Source: Hymenochaete sp. R1 (Eukaryota > Basidiomycota > Agaricomycetes > Hymenochaetales > Hymenochaetaceae). Taken from it: a stretch of DNA of 64,000 nt. Shown piece after piece: positions 61,622 through 64,000 of this stretch. Positions within the stretch are counted from its first letter, which is position 1, and every line of letters starts with the position of its first letter. The notes under the pieces were generated by a model, which made no database searches, was not told the DNA's origin, and saw only the letters and a program-made list of their open reading frames with translations. The stretch covers positions 1-64,000 of the forward strand of contig JAFREE010000013.1 in NCBI GenBank assembly GCA_019400425.1, in the 5' to 3' direction. The translations under genes were made by a program, and so were the position numbers.

Positions 61622-62121
61622 TCACTTGCTCGACATGACTCTGCCCGTCGTATCAAGGACTTGCTTCCCACATATCGCGCACTTTCCTTTCTTGTAAGCG
61701 CAGTCTATACCATAAAATTCATCGTTAACGGCACGGAACGCGATACAGAGTGTAGTAGCTCACTGTGGCAATATTTTGCGTTGTTCTGCGTTGTTGGCTG
61801 CTTGCAGTCCTTGCATCCCTTCTTGTAGGGCTGCGAATGTGATCGGTCAGCGAAAGAGATAAGGGTTTAAGTTTCGAAGCTGAATGAATGAGAGAAGAAA
61901 GAGAGAAGAAATGTGTGCTTACCGAGAACCTTTCTTTCTTTGCGAGCTTGAACTCTCCGACCTTTCGACTGCCTGCCTTTATGCTGTCCGAAGACGCCGT
62001 GAATGGATCGGGTGCGGCGACTTTCGAAAGTTTCTAATCAAACGGCGAAAGTTTAGTAATTCCAAGGCAAGACAGAGAGCTTTACCTAAGTCCATACCTT
62101 CTCACATTTCTGGCAAACCAT
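61622..62121 (-). CDS. CRIPT: CRIPT family zinc-binding protein
   Basis: Small Cys-rich protein; in animals CRIPT binds PDZ domains and is found in the minor spliceosome. Four exons (62121-62098, 62033-61923, 61830-61764, 61704-61622) join in frame to 94 residues. It begins MVCQKCEKKLSKVAAPDPF, as in other family members, with the first CxxC. Next come GSRKVGEFKLAKKERFSPY, KKGCKDCKQPT, YCHNCAYKKGKCAICGKQVLDT and the end TGRVMSSK. All CxxC pairs of the family are present. The first exon is only 24 bp, too short for ORF-based calling. It is divergent from the START gene, with 233 bp between start codons. Confidence 0.92.
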
Positions 62122-62354
62122 TATAAGAAAGCGATGAGGGTAAGTGGTGGAGACTGACAGAGCTGAGTTGAGTCTGAGCGGAAAGGGAGTCTAGTAGTCA
62201 GGGTTGGCAATAAAATATCACGTGAGTCGTGCGTCGCCACAAATCACAATTGCCCGTCGCGTGTTGTCTACGCTGCATCATCATCGAGCTGTTGAGTTGA
62301 GGAACGTCTTCGTTGACCTTCATCGCCTTTGCCTTAAATCCTTCGTTTCATTCC
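62122..62354. promoter_or_regulatory. Bidirectional promoter, CRIPT / START gene
   Basis: 233 bp between divergent start codons. The + strand frame is open upstream of 62355, but its composition looks like leader. No clear TATA box. Confidence 0.4.
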
Positions 62355-64000
62355 ATGTCCATCAATGGCCACATGTTAGTTCTGCTACTGTAAATAATGC
62401 TTTATTGCTAATTTATGTTTACAGGCTGAAAGAAAGTTGGAATGATGCACTGGAGAATGCTCTTAATGCCTTCAGAGCGCACTTGACTTCGGCTCAAAGC
62501 TCGTCGTGGAAGCGACTCCCATCAAACCCTCCAAAAAAGCAGCCAAGTGGAGAAAGGGAGAAGGCTCGGCCGAAACTCATCCCAGATAGCAGGGATGTTT
62601 CCGTTCACCGCAAATCGACAAAGACGGGAGAGGTCTACAGAGTGACTCTCGAGTTCCACGCTTCGGATGACACGGACGACCTCGAGACTTGGGCTTCAAT
62701 TCTTATGACACCCGAAATGCGCAAGGAATGGGATCCCGCTGTCGAGTCATCCCAGGTCATTGAGATCTGCGACCCCTCCACTCGAATTGTGAAGACAAAC
62801 TTTACATTAGGCTGGCCCGCCAAGTCAGTATCACTGAATTTTACACTTCCTGAACGGGTTTTGATTCTCGAATAGTCCACGAGATGCTGTCACGATTTCA
62901 AGGACCTATCATGATAATGCAACTCTCGTTGATGTTTCAACTTCACTCCCTCGTTCTCAGGACGAGCCCGCGTATTTGCGGCCTGCGCCTCCTTATGTAC
63001 GGTCGAATGTCTCCTGTAAGTCGTTGATTTTTGTGCGCTTTCACCACTTAGGCTGATCTCTTCCCCCTTCCCCCAGTGTTTGCGTGGTGCATCCAAGTCG
63101 TCACATCCGAGAACCGACCGAAGCGTATTCGCATGACCAACTTCTGGCAACACGACTTGAAAACCGTTTGGAGTATAGGAATGCCAGTCAGCTTACCCCA
63201 ACAGCTCGTGACTATGACACAAGCTCTTTTGAGCACTGTTAAGACAAAACAATCCCGAGTTCCTGCGTTAATATCTTATGGCTACGGTGTCAACGTTGAG
63301 CGTGTCGCCTTCGATGTCGGCAGAGCAGCCCTGGCGATTGACTATGCCATTGTTCCGGACGAACCATATACCGATATCAACGTGCATAGTCTTGACGAAC
63401 TACAAAAGGTCAAAGAGCAACGACGTCTACAGCATGGGGTCGAAGTCCTTTTGCCTTCCCCTGACGGATGGGACATACGAACAGCGATACGAGGATCTAA
63501 CGAATTGGTTACCAAACTTCCTTGGACTTCCAGCGCTAGCAAGTGGGGAGAAGGAAGGGTTCGATTACATATTCAGAACTCCGCCCCACCAAATGACCAT
63601 TCAGTCCTGAAAGTTAAGCTCCTAGTTGAGTTCTCAGGTGCCCTCAAAGGATTGCAGCTGAATGGGCTCCCTCAACCTTTGGAGGAGCACATGGAACACG
63701 AACTTCGTTCTTTTGCGAGGGCGCCACAGCTGCTCCAAGATGCGTCCAGTGCTGCCCATGTCAGTCTGGACTCTGCAAACGTGTCGGTCATGACGGGAGA
63801 AAGTGATATGACTACCGGTTCAACATCCTCGAAGCAGCCGCCTTTACAAAGAACAGAATCTGGGGTCAGCGTCGTCCCAAGAGGTCCTGCTTTTGATAAA
63901 ACGATACTTTCACGTGTACGCCGGAACTATATTTACTTTTCTTCGCTACTTCAGGAGCCCGAAGCGAAGTGGAAAGGGAATTCGGATGTTAGAGGCGTAT
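62355..64000 (+). CDS. START-domain lipid-binding protein (5' part, truncated by window end)
   Basis: Predicted START (StAR-related lipid transfer) domain protein that would bind a sterol or other lipid. Exon 1 (62355-62374) and exon 2 (from 62425) join to MSINGHMLKESWNDALENALNAFRAHL. The START core follows: GEVYRVTLEFHASDD, LETWASILMTPEMRKEWDPAVESSQVIEI, IVKTNFTLGWPAKSVSLNF/NPRDAVTISRTYHDNATLVDVS, PPYVRSNVSLFAWCIQVVT and LPQQLVTMTQALLSTVKTKQ. A second beta-rich region (VNVERVAFDVGRAALAIDYAIV) and a longer C-terminal part continue past the window. Introns lie at 62375-62424 and about 62823-62871, and a third starts at about 63018. The start is chosen because it yields a short first exon that joins in frame; the frame further upstream to 62204 is probably leader. 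The right end is incomplete. Confidence 0.82.

Overview
The window is nuclear DNA of a filamentous basidiomycete, most likely an agaricomycete. The genes are dense and cut by many short introns of about 47-70 bp with GT-AG ends. The gene set is typical of a wood- or litter-associated mushroom-forming fungus: GH53, GH5 and GH16 enzymes, a class 3 lipase, a P450, an OPT peptide transporter and a Ser-rich GPI protein. I see no rRNA, tRNA or CRISPR. Gene spans below run from start to stop codon and include introns, whose joins were read by eye from splice signals and reading frame.

Left part (1-24.4 kb) is mainly housekeeping and chromatin. In order: an FAD phenol-hydroxylase-type monooxygenase (-); an NTO1/BRPF-like PHD-bromodomain-PWWP protein (+); an intronless Ser/Pro-rich unknown (+); a Doa4/USP8-type deubiquitinase with a rhodanese-like domain (+); a SNT2-like BAH-PHD-SANT-GATA-ePHD protein (-); a SET methyltransferase of SMYD/SET5 type (+); tubulin cofactor B (-); a BTB protein (+); and a UBL-WLM metalloprotease (-). 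Three histone-mark readers or writers therefore lie within about 17 kb.

Middle part (25.5-41.6 kb, all +) is a run of secreted or membrane functions: a class 3 lipase, two tandem GH53 endo-galactanases with identical exon lengths, a cytochrome P450, an OPT oligopeptide transporter and a GH5 exo-beta-1,3-glucanase-like enzyme. They fit a nutrient-acquisition or cell-wall role, but nothing shows that they are one co-regulated cluster.

Right part (42-64 kb): a Ser/Thr kinase (-), RNase H2 subunit C (+), an ER protein disulfide isomerase ending in KDEL (-), a 402-bp non-autonomous DNA transposon with a palindrome array, a Kre9/Knh1-like GPI protein (+), a small Cys-His unknown (+), actin-binding protein Abp1 (-), a transcription factor with three consecutive Zn2Cys6 clusters (-), a GH16 endo-glucanase (-), a CRIPT homologue (-) and a START-domain protein (+) that runs off the right edge.

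The two most unusual items are the transposon at 48345-48746, which has an 8-bp target duplication and internal copies of CCGGAGTAAACTCCAG spaced about 44 bp apart, and the triple zinc-cluster factor at 55674-57761.
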